The position numbers and the translations under genes were made by a program. This document shows, piece after piece, positions 1 through 6,808 of a stretch of 16,046 nt of DNA; the first letter of the stretch is position 1, and each line of letters starts with the position of its first letter. The DNA lies in assembly GCA_023426855.1 (NCBI GenBank), contig JAEZBU010000009.1, positions 1-16,046 of the forward strand. The letters are read 5' to 3'. The stretch is from Pseudomonadota bacterium (lineage in GTDB: Bacteria; Pseudomonadota; Alphaproteobacteria; Rhizobiales; Hyphomicrobiaceae). The notes below the pieces were generated by a model. That model saw only the letters and a program-made list of their open reading frames with translations, made no database searches and was not told where the DNA came from.

Positions 1-1259
1 GCCAACCCGCGGGATGCCAGGTCGGCGATGAGGTCGTCGTCGCGGTCGAGCGTGCGAATGGCGTTCGTCATCGCGTCCGTGTCGTAGGGATCGACCAGCA
101 GCGCCGCGTCGCCGGCGATCTCGGGCAGCGACGTGATGTTCGAGGTCATGACCGGCGTACCCACGCTCATGGCTTCGGCAACCGGCAGTCCGAAGCCTTC
201 GTAGATCGACGGATAGAGCAAGGCGCGGGCGCCACGCATCAGATCCACGATGTCCTGTAGCGGCAGGTACGACAGATGGCGCACGCGGCGGCGCGGAACG
301 ATGCTGCGGTCCGCTTTTTGCACATAGGACAGGAATTGCTCGCTGTTGATGCGGGTCAAATCCTGCTCGTACATCCAGCCCAGGCCGCCGGCCAGCACCA
401 GTGGCCGCCGTACGCCAGCCGCGCCGTATGCATCGATCAGACGCGAAATGTTCTTCTTCGGCTCGATCGCGCCGACGAATAGATAGTACTCCTTGTAATC
501 GAGATCGTATTTGTCGCGCAGCGCGTCAGCGACCTGACCGACCGACCGCGCCAGCATCTCTGGCGGAAATCCGACCGGCTGGTAGGTATTGCTGATGCGC
601 GACGGCGCGATGCCAGTTAGCGCGATGATATCCTGACGCGAGAACTCAGATACCGTGACGATATGATCGGCGTCACGAACCAGCATCCGCAGCATGGCCA
701 GATGATAGGCCTTGTCGTCGGCAGTCGCGTGCGGCAGTCGCAGCGGCACGACGTCATGCACGGTGTAGATGTTCGCCGCGCCGCGCACGTCCAGAGGCGC
801 AGGCCGGGTGACGTGGAAGATGTCCGGCACCGGTTGCAGTTTGAGCCTGAGCCTCTTTCCATGGCGCATGAAATGCAGCCGCTCCACGTCGAGCATATGC
901 GGAAGGGCGTGGATGTTTTCGAAGCCGTCGAGACGCCGAGCTTGAGCGGCGACAGCTCCGGGGCGATTTGAAAGGGTGCCGGCCTGCAGCCCAAATGGCG
1001 CGCCGACGAGCCGGCGGAATTCCAGATATCCTTTATGAATCAGATTGAAATGGCGTGGGCCATCGTGGAGCACGATCTCCGCCAGTTGCGGATCGTTGCG
1101 CGATATGGCCCGGTTGCTACCCACAAGGACGTCGGTGCTGTAGCCTAATCCACGCGCTGCATCGGCGAGATTACGGGCATACGTGGCGATCCCGGTGCCA
1201 GCAGTCAGCGTGAGATTGAGCCCTTCGATCAGAACGCGACCGGCACCTGCAGACCTCAT
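1..1259 (-). CDS. GT4 glycosyltransferase, C-terminus beyond the window
   Basis: A retaining GT-B glycosyltransferase that would move a sugar from a nucleotide-sugar donor to a lipid-linked glycan on the cytoplasmic side. I translated 419 codons from ATG 1259-1257 to the left edge; an in-frame TAG at 1274-1272 lies just upstream, so this is the only good start. The N-terminal domain has the glycine loop GTGIATYARN (residues 21-30), then VHDVVPL (167-173) and the helix ending VTVSEFSR (201-208). The donor domain opens with FVGAIEPKKN (261-270) and carries the EX7E motif in YEGFGLPVAEA (E354, E362), followed by SLPEIAGDAALLVDP. These are hallmark GT4 features, mannosyltransferase-like, but donor and acceptor cannot be read from sequence. 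Perhaps the last 20-40 residues are missing. It is transcribed divergently from the gene at 1477. No strong Shine-Dalgarno is visible. Confidence 0.9.
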   Translation of the reverse strand, partial: MRSAGAGRVLIEGLNLTLTAGTGIATYARNLADAARGLGYSTDVLVGSNRAISRNDPQLAEIVLHDGPRHFNLIHKGYLEFRRLVGAPFGLQAGTLSNRPGAVAAQARRLDGFENIHALPHMLDVERLHFMRHGKRLRLKLQPVPDIFHVTRPAPLDVRGAANIYTVHDVVPLRLPHATADDKAYHLAMLRMLVRDADHIVTVSEFSRQDIIALTGIAPSRISNTYQPVGFPPEMLARSVGQVADALRDKYDLDYKEYYLFVGAIEPKKNISRLIDAYGAAGVRRPLVLAGGLGWMYEQDLTRINSEQFLSYVQKADRSIVPRRRVRHLSYLPLQDIVDLMRGARALLYPSIYEGFGLPVAEAMSVGTPVMTSNITSLPEIAGDAALLVDPYDTDAMTNAIRTLDRDDDLIADLASRGL

Positions 1260-1476
1260 GAGCCGCAGTGCCTATCGCATGACGCCGCCCTCAGGCGTCG
1301 AAAATCAATCCCGGCGAATTTGGTTTGTTGACAGAGGGTCTGCATGGGCCACAAAAACTGAACGACGTTAAATGTGCCATAGCAAAGCGCTTGCTTCAGC
1401 ACCACCGTCTTGCGGGCCAACAGGAGAAAATCCTCCGTCTGCGGTCGTGGACGCAGGCGTGTCGGGATTGCTCAGA
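1260..1476. promoter_or_regulatory. divergent intergenic region with candidate promoter
   Basis: This region separates two divergent glycosyltransferase genes. On the plus strand a perfect TTGACA hexamer lies at 1328-1333; 17 nt downstream is ACAAAA (1351-1356), a poor -10 match, so the promoter is only a candidate for the gene starting near 1477. The reading frame of that gene stays open back to an ATG at 1372, but the codons from 1372 to about 1440 have mostly A or T third positions, unlike the GC-rich third positions downstream. I therefore treat this part as leader. No clear minus-strand promoter for the leftward gene was found. Confidence 0.35.
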
Positions 1477-3822
1477 ATGCTGCCGGTGTCGAAATTTGCC
1501 AAATGGACCTCGCGGATCCCCGGCATGAGACTTCTGAACTCGGGACGTGTTGCGCGCCTACTGGAAAAAGCGGACCGCGCGCGAGATGCCGCCCAATGGC
1601 GGTTGGCATCCGCTGCTTATGCCGAGGCGCTGCGGTTGAACCCGGCGTTGCCTCACGTCTGGGTGCAGTACGGTCATGTTGCGAAGGAGGCCGGCGATTT
1701 GGTGGGCGGCGAGAAAGCCTATCGTCGCGCGATGTCGCAAGGCCTCGACGATGCGGATATTCACCTCCAGCTCGGCCATATCCTGAAGCTGCAGGGGCGT
1801 CTCGTCGAAGCGCAGGGCTGTTACGCGGAGGCTCTGCGACGCGATCCGCAGCAAGCGGATGTGATGCTGGAGCTGTCCAGTCTCGGGTGGACGCGCGCGG
1901 ATTTCCGCGAAGCGCTGAGGGCGCAGGGTGCCGTTGAGGCGAAGCGCGCCGCCGGGCAACAGTCGCGGGCAACGATTGCTTTCGATGTGACTGATGTGCT
2001 GGCCTATACGGCTACATCGCGCCGTCCGACGGGAATCCAGCGCGTGCAACTCGAAATCGTTGGCGCGTTGCTGGATGCCGAACGCCCTGACATCGATATG
2101 ATGCTGCTGTGCTATTCCCGGACGTCGAACTACTGGATCGAGATCGCACCAGGCCTGTTTCGCGACGTCATCGCCGTCATGGCGCGTGATGGTGATAGCG
2201 CCTCATCCGACTGGCAGCAGCTGCGCAGTCGCATCACGGTCCATTGCCTGATCGGGGACGATGCCGATATTCCGATTGGCGCCCGGATCGCCAATATCGG
2301 TTCGTCCTGGGCGTTCGGAAATTACTTTCTTGCCGTTCGTCGCGCGAAGGCGACACGCAACGTGACGTTCATCCCATTCGTTCACGATTGCATTCCGATC
2401 CTCGATCCCGACGCGTTCGTGCCGGAATTGCAGCGCGATTTCCGCGAATGGATTGCAGCAATTCTGACGCATGGCGATGGCTTCCTGACCAATTCGCAGT
2501 CGACCGCGTCGGATTTCCGTAAGATCGCGGCGGGGCTCGGCCATCCGGATATCACCATTGCGCCTGTGCCGCTCGATGCTGGCTTTTCGACGCGCGTTGC
2601 GCTGGGCGCTCCCGATCCAGCCGGTCAGCTCCTTCAGCGCTTCGGGTTGCGAGACGGCAGGTTCGTTCTTTTCGTCGCGACGCTTGAGCCGCGGAAAAAT
2701 CATCTGCTCGCTTTCGAAGCCTGGGACGGTCTGCTGAGGACGCGCAACGAAGATACAGTGCCGGATCTGGTGTGTGTCGGTGGTCGCGGTTGGCGCAACG
2801 CGGCGATCCTGGCGCGCCTGGAAAAGAATCCGGCGCTAAAGAGGAAGGTGTGCATCCTGCACGGGCTATCCGATAGCGAGCTGAATCAGCTCTACGGCGC
2901 CTGCCGCTTCACGATCTATCCGAGCCGCTACGAAGGCTGGGGGCTGCCCGTCACGGAATCGCTGTCGCACGGCAAGGTGCCGCTCATCGCGCGCTCCTCC
3001 TCATTGCCTGAGGCAGGTGGGGAGTTCGCGGACTACTTTGATCTCGGCGATCCGGATGGCTTTGCCGCCAAGCTTGAACGCATGCTTGACGACGATGTCT
3101 ACCTTCAGACGCGCGAACAGGTGATCCGAGCCCGGTTTCGTCCGCGCGATTGGCTTCAGATCGCCGATGATGTCGTGACGCAATGCTTGGCCATGTCATC
3201 GTGCCCGCGTCCGGCTCTTGCGATGCCGGCATTGCCAGCGGCGACTTTCATCCGGCTCGCCAAAGACCGGCCTGGCGCCCGACCGTCCGGCGTGGTGAGC
3301 GGCGAGATTTATCGCAACGGTGCTGGTTGGTGCGAACCAGACGAGCGCGGCTGCTGGATCGCGCAAGAGGGCGTTGCCGAACTGATATTTGCCATGCCGC
3401 TATCGCTCCGTTCGGATGCCGAGGGCGTGCGCGTCTATTTGCTGATTTACGGCGGTGCGGGTCTGTCTGTCGAACGCGGCGATGATGCACGCGACCATAC
3501 TCTGACGGTTCATGCTGATGGCGACGCGCTTGCATCCTTCAGCGTGGCAGAGTCCGAGCAACGCTGGGTGATGCTCCGCGTCGCGCCGTCGGATACGGGC
3601 ATTTTGCGGCTGAAATTCTGGGTCCAATCTCAGCAGGGAAACGCGCGGCGCGGGCAGGCTGTCGGCGTGCGGGGGGTGTTTGTGTGCGGAGCCAGTGATG
3701 CCGAGGCTCGCCTGCGGTTCGTTGAAGGCGCGGCGCTTGGCGGGATCGACGAACCGCTGCATGACACGCCTCTATCCTGTGGCGGTGTGACTGCTCGGCT
3801 GGCGCGCGCGGAACCGGCATGA
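1477..3822 (+). CDS. TPR-GT4 glycosyltransferase with C-terminal beta domain
   Basis: A 781-residue multidomain glycosyltransferase. Residues 28-135 form about three tetratricopeptide repeats (for example AYAEALRLNP and CYAEALRRDP), a protein-interaction scaffold. Residues 165-570 are a GT4 domain: RRPTGIQRVQLE glycine loop, FVHDCIPI, FVATLEPRKN (K407) and EX7E in YEGWGLPVTES (E486, E494). Residues 610-740 form a beta-rich tail beginning GWCE...CWIAQE; a related motif ends the GT4 protein at 12296. ATG 1477 was chosen because third-position GC rises only after about codon 23 of the longer frame (ATG 1372, 816 residues) and GGGA lies 9 nt upstream; GTG 1459 and ATG 1525 are alternatives. The stop overlaps the next start as ATGA, indicating translational coupling. 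Donor and acceptor are unknown. Confidence 0.87.
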   Translation: MLPVSKFAKWTSRIPGMRLLNSGRVARLLEKADRARDAAQWRLASAAYAEALRLNPALPHVWVQYGHVAKEAGDLVGGEKAYRRAMSQGLDDADIHLQLGHILKLQGRLVEAQGCYAEALRRDPQQADVMLELSSLGWTRADFREALRAQGAVEAKRAAGQQSRATIAFDVTDVLAYTATSRRPTGIQRVQLEIVGALLDAERPDIDMMLLCYSRTSNYWIEIAPGLFRDVIAVMARDGDSASSDWQQLRSRITVHCLIGDDADIPIGARIANIGSSWAFGNYFLAVRRAKATRNVTFIPFVHDCIPILDPDAFVPELQRDFREWIAAILTHGDGFLTNSQSTASDFRKIAAGLGHPDITIAPVPLDAGFSTRVALGAPDPAGQLLQRFGLRDGRFVLFVATLEPRKNHLLAFEAWDGLLRTRNEDTVPDLVCVGGRGWRNAAILARLEKNPALKRKVCILHGLSDSELNQLYGACRFTIYPSRYEGWGLPVTESLSHGKVPLIARSSSLPEAGGEFADYFDLGDPDGFAAKLERMLDDDVYLQTREQVIRARFRPRDWLQIADDVVTQCLAMSSCPRPALAMPALPAATFIRLAKDRPGARPSGVVSGEIYRNGAGWCEPDERGCWIAQEGVAELIFAMPLSLRSDAEGVRVYLLIYGGAGLSVERGDDARDHTLTVHADGDALASFSVAESEQRWVMLRVAPSDTGILRLKFWVQSQQGNARRGQAVGVRGVFVCGASDAEARLRFVEGAALGGIDEPLHDTPLSCGGVTARLARAEPA

Positions 3823-4925
3823 TCGACAGCAGCGACCGGATTGTGATCGGTGCGCCCGGCGTCATGGCGATCTGGATGTTTGAGGTCATCCGTGAGTTAG
3901 CCAAGCGGAATCGCTCCGGCAAGGTCGATATCGCACTCGTCGATCGGCTGGATCCGATCGGTGCGCGACCAGGAGGTCCCGGCGGGCGCGTGCTTCTTAC
4001 GCATTTCCCGAATGCCCAGATCATCGATGCTCTCACTACGCTGGACGACCCGGTGCTGTATCTCGACGAGCCGTCGGATCTCGTCGTCGATCATTTGATG
4101 CGCAGGGCTGGCCACACGCCGATTGAAGCCATTCGGGTATGCTCGGCGGCTTACGTCGCAAACCGGATGCTGCGAAATGTGCGCCGTCTTGCGGTTCTAT
4201 CGCGCGATACCAGCGAGTCTCTCTACCAGGTGCTTTTCGATATTTGCGCGCATCTGGAACTCGACGTCGCCCAGGAGGATCTGCGTGCGTTCGCTGCGCA
4301 TATTGCGCCACCTGACGTGATGTCGGTGCAGGCTGTAGAGGCGGTCGTGGCGCGATACGCCGACGGGCTGCATTCGAAAACGACAGCGGATGCGGCTGAC
4401 GTGTCGCCCGCGTTCAGCAATCTTGCTAGCGCAATCCTGGAGCCGTGCCGCGATTGGGCGCGCATGCGCGTTGATCGCGCGATCGTATGGCCAGGGCAGA
4501 TTTTCTATCACCCCGAGCATCCCACAGAGCATGTGCCGCGGATCATCGATCTGACTGGACCCGCCCGCATGCTCAGTCATGGGCCGTATTTCTACCTGCC
4601 ACGCGGTGCATACGAAGCCGAAGTGATCATTGCGTGTTCCGATATCTCTTCGGGCGCGACCTTCCGTCTGGAGGTTCACGCCGGAACACAGTGTCTGGTT
4701 CGTGTCCGCTTGCAGCCCCAGTCCGCGGGCGCATTTTCGGGACGATTTTCATTCGCCCACAGTGATGTTTCGGCGGAAGTGCAAGCTCAGGTGATCAGCG
4801 AGCGTGGCGCGATCCACGGTGAGCTTTCCATCGTGCAGCTTGCCTTCATGCCAAGGGAGGCCGTTGGTGGTGCGGGTGACGATGTCTCAGGATTTCGCCG
4901 CAGTGCCGCGATCGTCCGTGAATGA
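3819..4925 (+). CDS. uncharacterised polysaccharide-locus protein, two-domain
   Basis: A 368-residue protein of unknown function, translationally coupled to the TPR glycosyltransferase by a 4-nt ATGA overlap. No signal peptide or membrane helix is visible, so it is probably cytoplasmic. The N-terminal half starts RIVIGAPGVMAIWMFEVIRE (7-26) and continues with VLLTHFPNAQ (58-67), VLYLDEPSDLV (79-89) and LAVLSRD (124-130). This order recalls the P-loop-like fold of sulfotransferases, but the basic and hydroxyl residues expected in the phosphosulfate-binding loop are absent, so any such relationship would be a degenerate one. The C-terminal part (about 225-345) is beta-rich: GPYFYLPRGAYEAEV, FRLEVHAG and ISERGAIHGELSI. 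I recognise this type of tail from alphaproteobacterial polysaccharide loci but cannot name a family. It may bind or recognise the glycan. The last 39 nt overlap the convergent acyltransferase gene. Confidence 0.8.
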   Translation: MIDSSDRIVIGAPGVMAIWMFEVIRELAKRNRSGKVDIALVDRLDPIGARPGGPGGRVLLTHFPNAQIIDALTTLDDPVLYLDEPSDLVVDHLMRRAGHTPIEAIRVCSAAYVANRMLRNVRRLAVLSRDTSESLYQVLFDICAHLELDVAQEDLRAFAAHIAPPDVMSVQAVEAVVARYADGLHSKTTADAADVSPAFSNLASAILEPCRDWARMRVDRAIVWPGQIFYHPEHPTEHVPRIIDLTGPARMLSHGPYFYLPRGAYEAEVIIACSDISSGATFRLEVHAGTQCLVRVRLQPQSAGAFSGRFSFAHSDVSAEVQAQVISERGAIHGELSIVQLAFMPREAVGGAGDDVSGFRRSAAIVRE

Positions 4926-5636
4926 AGCCAGCATCTTCGCCACGGCGTCAGCGCCAAAGCCGTTATGGCTGCGAGTCCATGAAACGCCGCTTTTCACCAC
5001 GCGGCCTGGCACACCGGCGATCAGCGAGCAGCCCGGGATTTGACCTTTGACCACCGCGCCAGCGCCGATGATGCTGCCGGCCCCGATGGTCGCGTCGCCC
5101 AGAACGGTCGCGCGGGAGGCGATCCAGACATGCTCCTGGATACGGATCGAGGGATGAGGGCGGTAGTTCAAAACGTCGAGCGTTTCGATATTGAATATCG
5201 CGTGATTGTCGCCGACGTGGAGAAAAACCTCTGCAAACATGCAATCATCGCCGATGATCAGACGACCGCCTTCGTTCACATAGCAATCCGCACCATTTGC
5301 CGTGCACCCATCACCAATTTCGGCTGATGACGTGCCCCACATGCGCAAAATCCAGTGGCCGGCACAACCTTTTCCAAATCGGACGCGCTGATGGGAATGC
5401 GAAATGGCGATGAATGCACGAACGGCGGAATGCAGCGTAATCTCGACATCCCGCACATCCTCGGGCGGCCCATGTCCGTGGTATAGTAGCGAGATGTTAT
5501 GCAGTTCAGCGCGGGCCGCTGCCGTCAATCGCAGGACGCCACCAATGTTCCTGGCGCCGTCATTGGCGAAACAACTTTCCGGCAAATCGACGATTGGCAG
5601 CGAGATGAGTTCGCAGTGAGACGAATTATCAACCAA
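4887..5636 (-). CDS. hexapeptide-repeat (left-handed beta-helix) acyltransferase
   Basis: A 249-residue acyltransferase of the LbH family, most likely moving an acetyl group from acetyl-CoA to a sugar hydroxyl or amine. The left-handed helix covers about residues 85-215, with imperfect hexapeptides (AEIGDG, LIIGDD, IRIQEH, VWIASRATVLGDATIGAG, SIIGAGAVVKG) and the usual exit IAGVPGRVVK (206-215). H145 in GDNHAIF is the likely catalytic histidine, judged by position. The N-terminal about 80 residues are not hexapeptide and may cap the trimer. The start is TTG 5636-5634: an in-frame TGA lies 18 nt upstream, there is no ATG in frame at this end, and GAGG (5648-5645) sits 8 nt upstream. It probably O-acetylates the glycan made by the neighbouring transferases. 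It faces the secreted-protein gene divergently. Confidence 0.88.
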   Translation of the reverse strand: MVDNSSHCELISLPIVDLPESCFANDGARNIGGVLRLTAAARAELHNISLLYHGHGPPEDVRDVEITLHSAVRAFIAISHSHQRVRFGKGCAGHWILRMWGTSSAEIGDGCTANGADCYVNEGGRLIIGDDCMFAEVFLHVGDNHAIFNIETLDVLNYRPHPSIRIQEHVWIASRATVLGDATIGAGSIIGAGAVVKGQIPGCSLIAGVPGRVVKSGVSWTRSHNGFGADAVAKMLASFTDDRGTAAKS

Positions 5637-5644
5637 GCCGTACG

Positions 5645-5648
5645 CCTC
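5645..5648 (-). promoter_or_regulatory. ribosome binding site deciding a TTG start
   Basis: GAGG (CCTC on the plus strand) lies 8 nt upstream of TTG 5636-5634, and the frame is closed by TGA just beyond it. This places the start of the acyltransferase at a TTG codon. Confidence 0.6.
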
Positions 5649-5684
5649 ATCCGTTCAAAGTGAAATCTCTGAATGACGGCTAGC

Positions 5685-5720
5685 ATGCCGTGCCGAGACT
5701 GCAAAGGGGCAGCACGGCAT
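5685..5720. repeat. 9-bp perfect inverted repeat in a divergent intergenic region
   Basis: ATGCCGTGC (5685-5693) is matched by its exact reverse complement GCACGGCAT (5712-5720) across an 18-nt spacer. The arms are 27 bp apart centre to centre. The element lies midway between the TTG of the leftward acyltransferase and the ATG of the rightward secreted protein. That position suits an operator for both genes or a leader hairpin; the sequence does not decide between them. Confidence 0.6.
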
Positions 5721-5725
5721 TCATT

Positions 5726-5755
5726 CCGTCTGAATATTGGCCGTCTGGATATTGG
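5726..5755. repeat. tandem 15-bp direct repeat upstream of a start codon
   Basis: CCGTCTGAATATTGG (5726-5740) is followed without a gap by CCGTCTGGATATTGG (5741-5755), 14 of 15 identical. The last two bases of the second copy form part of the GGAG (5754-5757) upstream of ATG 5769. Read in the frame of the following gene it would encode RLNIG-RLDIG, but I place that gene's start downstream. It could be a duplicated regulator site or a simple slippage duplication. Confidence 0.7.
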
Positions 5756-5768
5756 AGCGAAGAGAAAC

Positions 5769-6794
5769 ATGGAGCGGTTATTGCGGGTTTGCGTTTTCAT
5801 GATCATGGCCGTATTCGCTCTCTCGTTGGTAGCCGCTTCCCCAGGCATCGCGCGCGACGGTGGCGCGGCGGCCTTGCGTGCGTTTTTGCTCGATGCGCGA
5901 TGGAAAGGCCTGTTCCGCAGCCTGCCGACGCTCGATGTCGATGCCCAGGGATATGTGGGTCTCAATCGCGGCGGTGCGATGCGCTTTCCTGAGCTGCAAG
6001 CCGTCGGCGGTACGATTGTGACGCGTGGACTGCTGAATAAGCGGCAGGACTGGCGCGAGCAGGGATGGCGCATCCTGGACGCGGGCATGGTCAAGATGCA
6101 GGCGGACGGGAGGCTTGCGGGGAATGGTCGCGATCTCGTTCATTCCTCGTCCTTCCTGCTGCAGGCATTGGGCAGCGCGCTTCTCGTCGATCCGAGTGAG
6201 GCATCACCCGAGCGCAAGAGTCGTTTCCTCAAAGCGGTGCGCTATCTCGCGGCCCAACCTGCACTCGCGGAAGCGCGCGACATGACCCGTCGCTTTACGC
6301 ATCGCGCGTTCCTGTGGTCGCTGATGTTTGGGGTTGCGGCGGAACTGGAACCGGAGGAGGTCAATTGGGCTGTGCTGGCGCGCGAGTTCATGAATTCCGG
6401 CATCGATGCGCAGACGGCGGAAGGCGTATTCCCGGAAGCGGGAGGTTTTGATGCGCTTTATCAAGCCATCGGTGTGGATATTCTTCTGAAGGCATCGGCG
6501 CTGACCAGCAATGCCGAGGACTATGCGCGGCAACAGTGGGCAGCCGTCCGCGCGCTTGCGGTCCTTGTCTCGCGCGTAAACGAGCGCGGGCGATTGGATG
6601 TCAGCGGATCAACGCGTGTGCTCAACGAGAAAACACGATCCGGTCAATCCAAACGCCTATCGCATTGGCAAGCTGCGGAGCCATTCTACGGCGCCTGGGT
6701 AAGTTCCGAGGACTCGTTTTTCCTGAATGTGGCGCAACGCGTGATGCGTTGCGACCTCGCATGTCAGTCCGGGCAGCCTAAGCCGGTCGACTGA
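5769..6794 (+). CDS. secreted uncharacterised protein, possible alpha/alpha toroid
   Basis: A 341-residue protein with a clear Sec signal peptide: MERLLR, a hydrophobic stretch at about residues 8-24, then a likely cleavage near GIA-RD (27-30), so the mature protein is probably periplasmic. The mature part is almost all helical. RDLVHSSSFLLQALGSAL (121-138) and GVFPEAGGFDALYQAIGVD (219-237) resemble the substrate-facing loops and helices of alpha/alpha-toroid glycan lyases and hydrolases, but I cannot assign a family or catalytic residues. In a polysaccharide locus it could trim or bind the polymer during export. ATG 5769 was preferred over in-frame ATG 5673 because it begins directly at the signal peptide and has GGAG (5754-5757) and GAAGAG (5759-5764) upstream. 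It ends 14 nt from the convergent DUF2793 gene. Confidence 0.82.
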   Translation: MERLLRVCVFMIMAVFALSLVAASPGIARDGGAAALRAFLLDARWKGLFRSLPTLDVDAQGYVGLNRGGAMRFPELQAVGGTIVTRGLLNKRQDWREQGWRILDAGMVKMQADGRLAGNGRDLVHSSSFLLQALGSALLVDPSEASPERKSRFLKAVRYLAAQPALAEARDMTRRFTHRAFLWSLMFGVAAELEPEEVNWAVLAREFMNSGIDAQTAEGVFPEAGGFDALYQAIGVDILLKASALTSNAEDYARQQWAAVRALAVLVSRVNERGRLDVSGSTRVLNEKTRSGQSKRLSHWQAAEPFYGAWVSSEDSFFLNVAQRVMRCDLACQSGQPKPVD

Positions 6795-6808
6795 TCGGTA
6801 CGCGTCGG

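Noticed and set aside
617..994. 125-codon minus-strand open frame
   Set aside because: Out of frame with the GT4 gene that fills 1-1259; its Cys/Arg/Ser-rich translation is that of a frame shadow.
1372..1476. N-terminal extension of the TPR glycosyltransferase from ATG 1372
   Set aside because: No Shine-Dalgarno, Pro/Ser-rich content and few G or C third positions until about codon 23. Kept only as an alternative start.
6783..6798. stem-loop CCGGTC-GACT-GATCGG between convergent genes
   Set aside because: Only six base pairs with one wobble and no T-run on either side, so not supported as a terminator.
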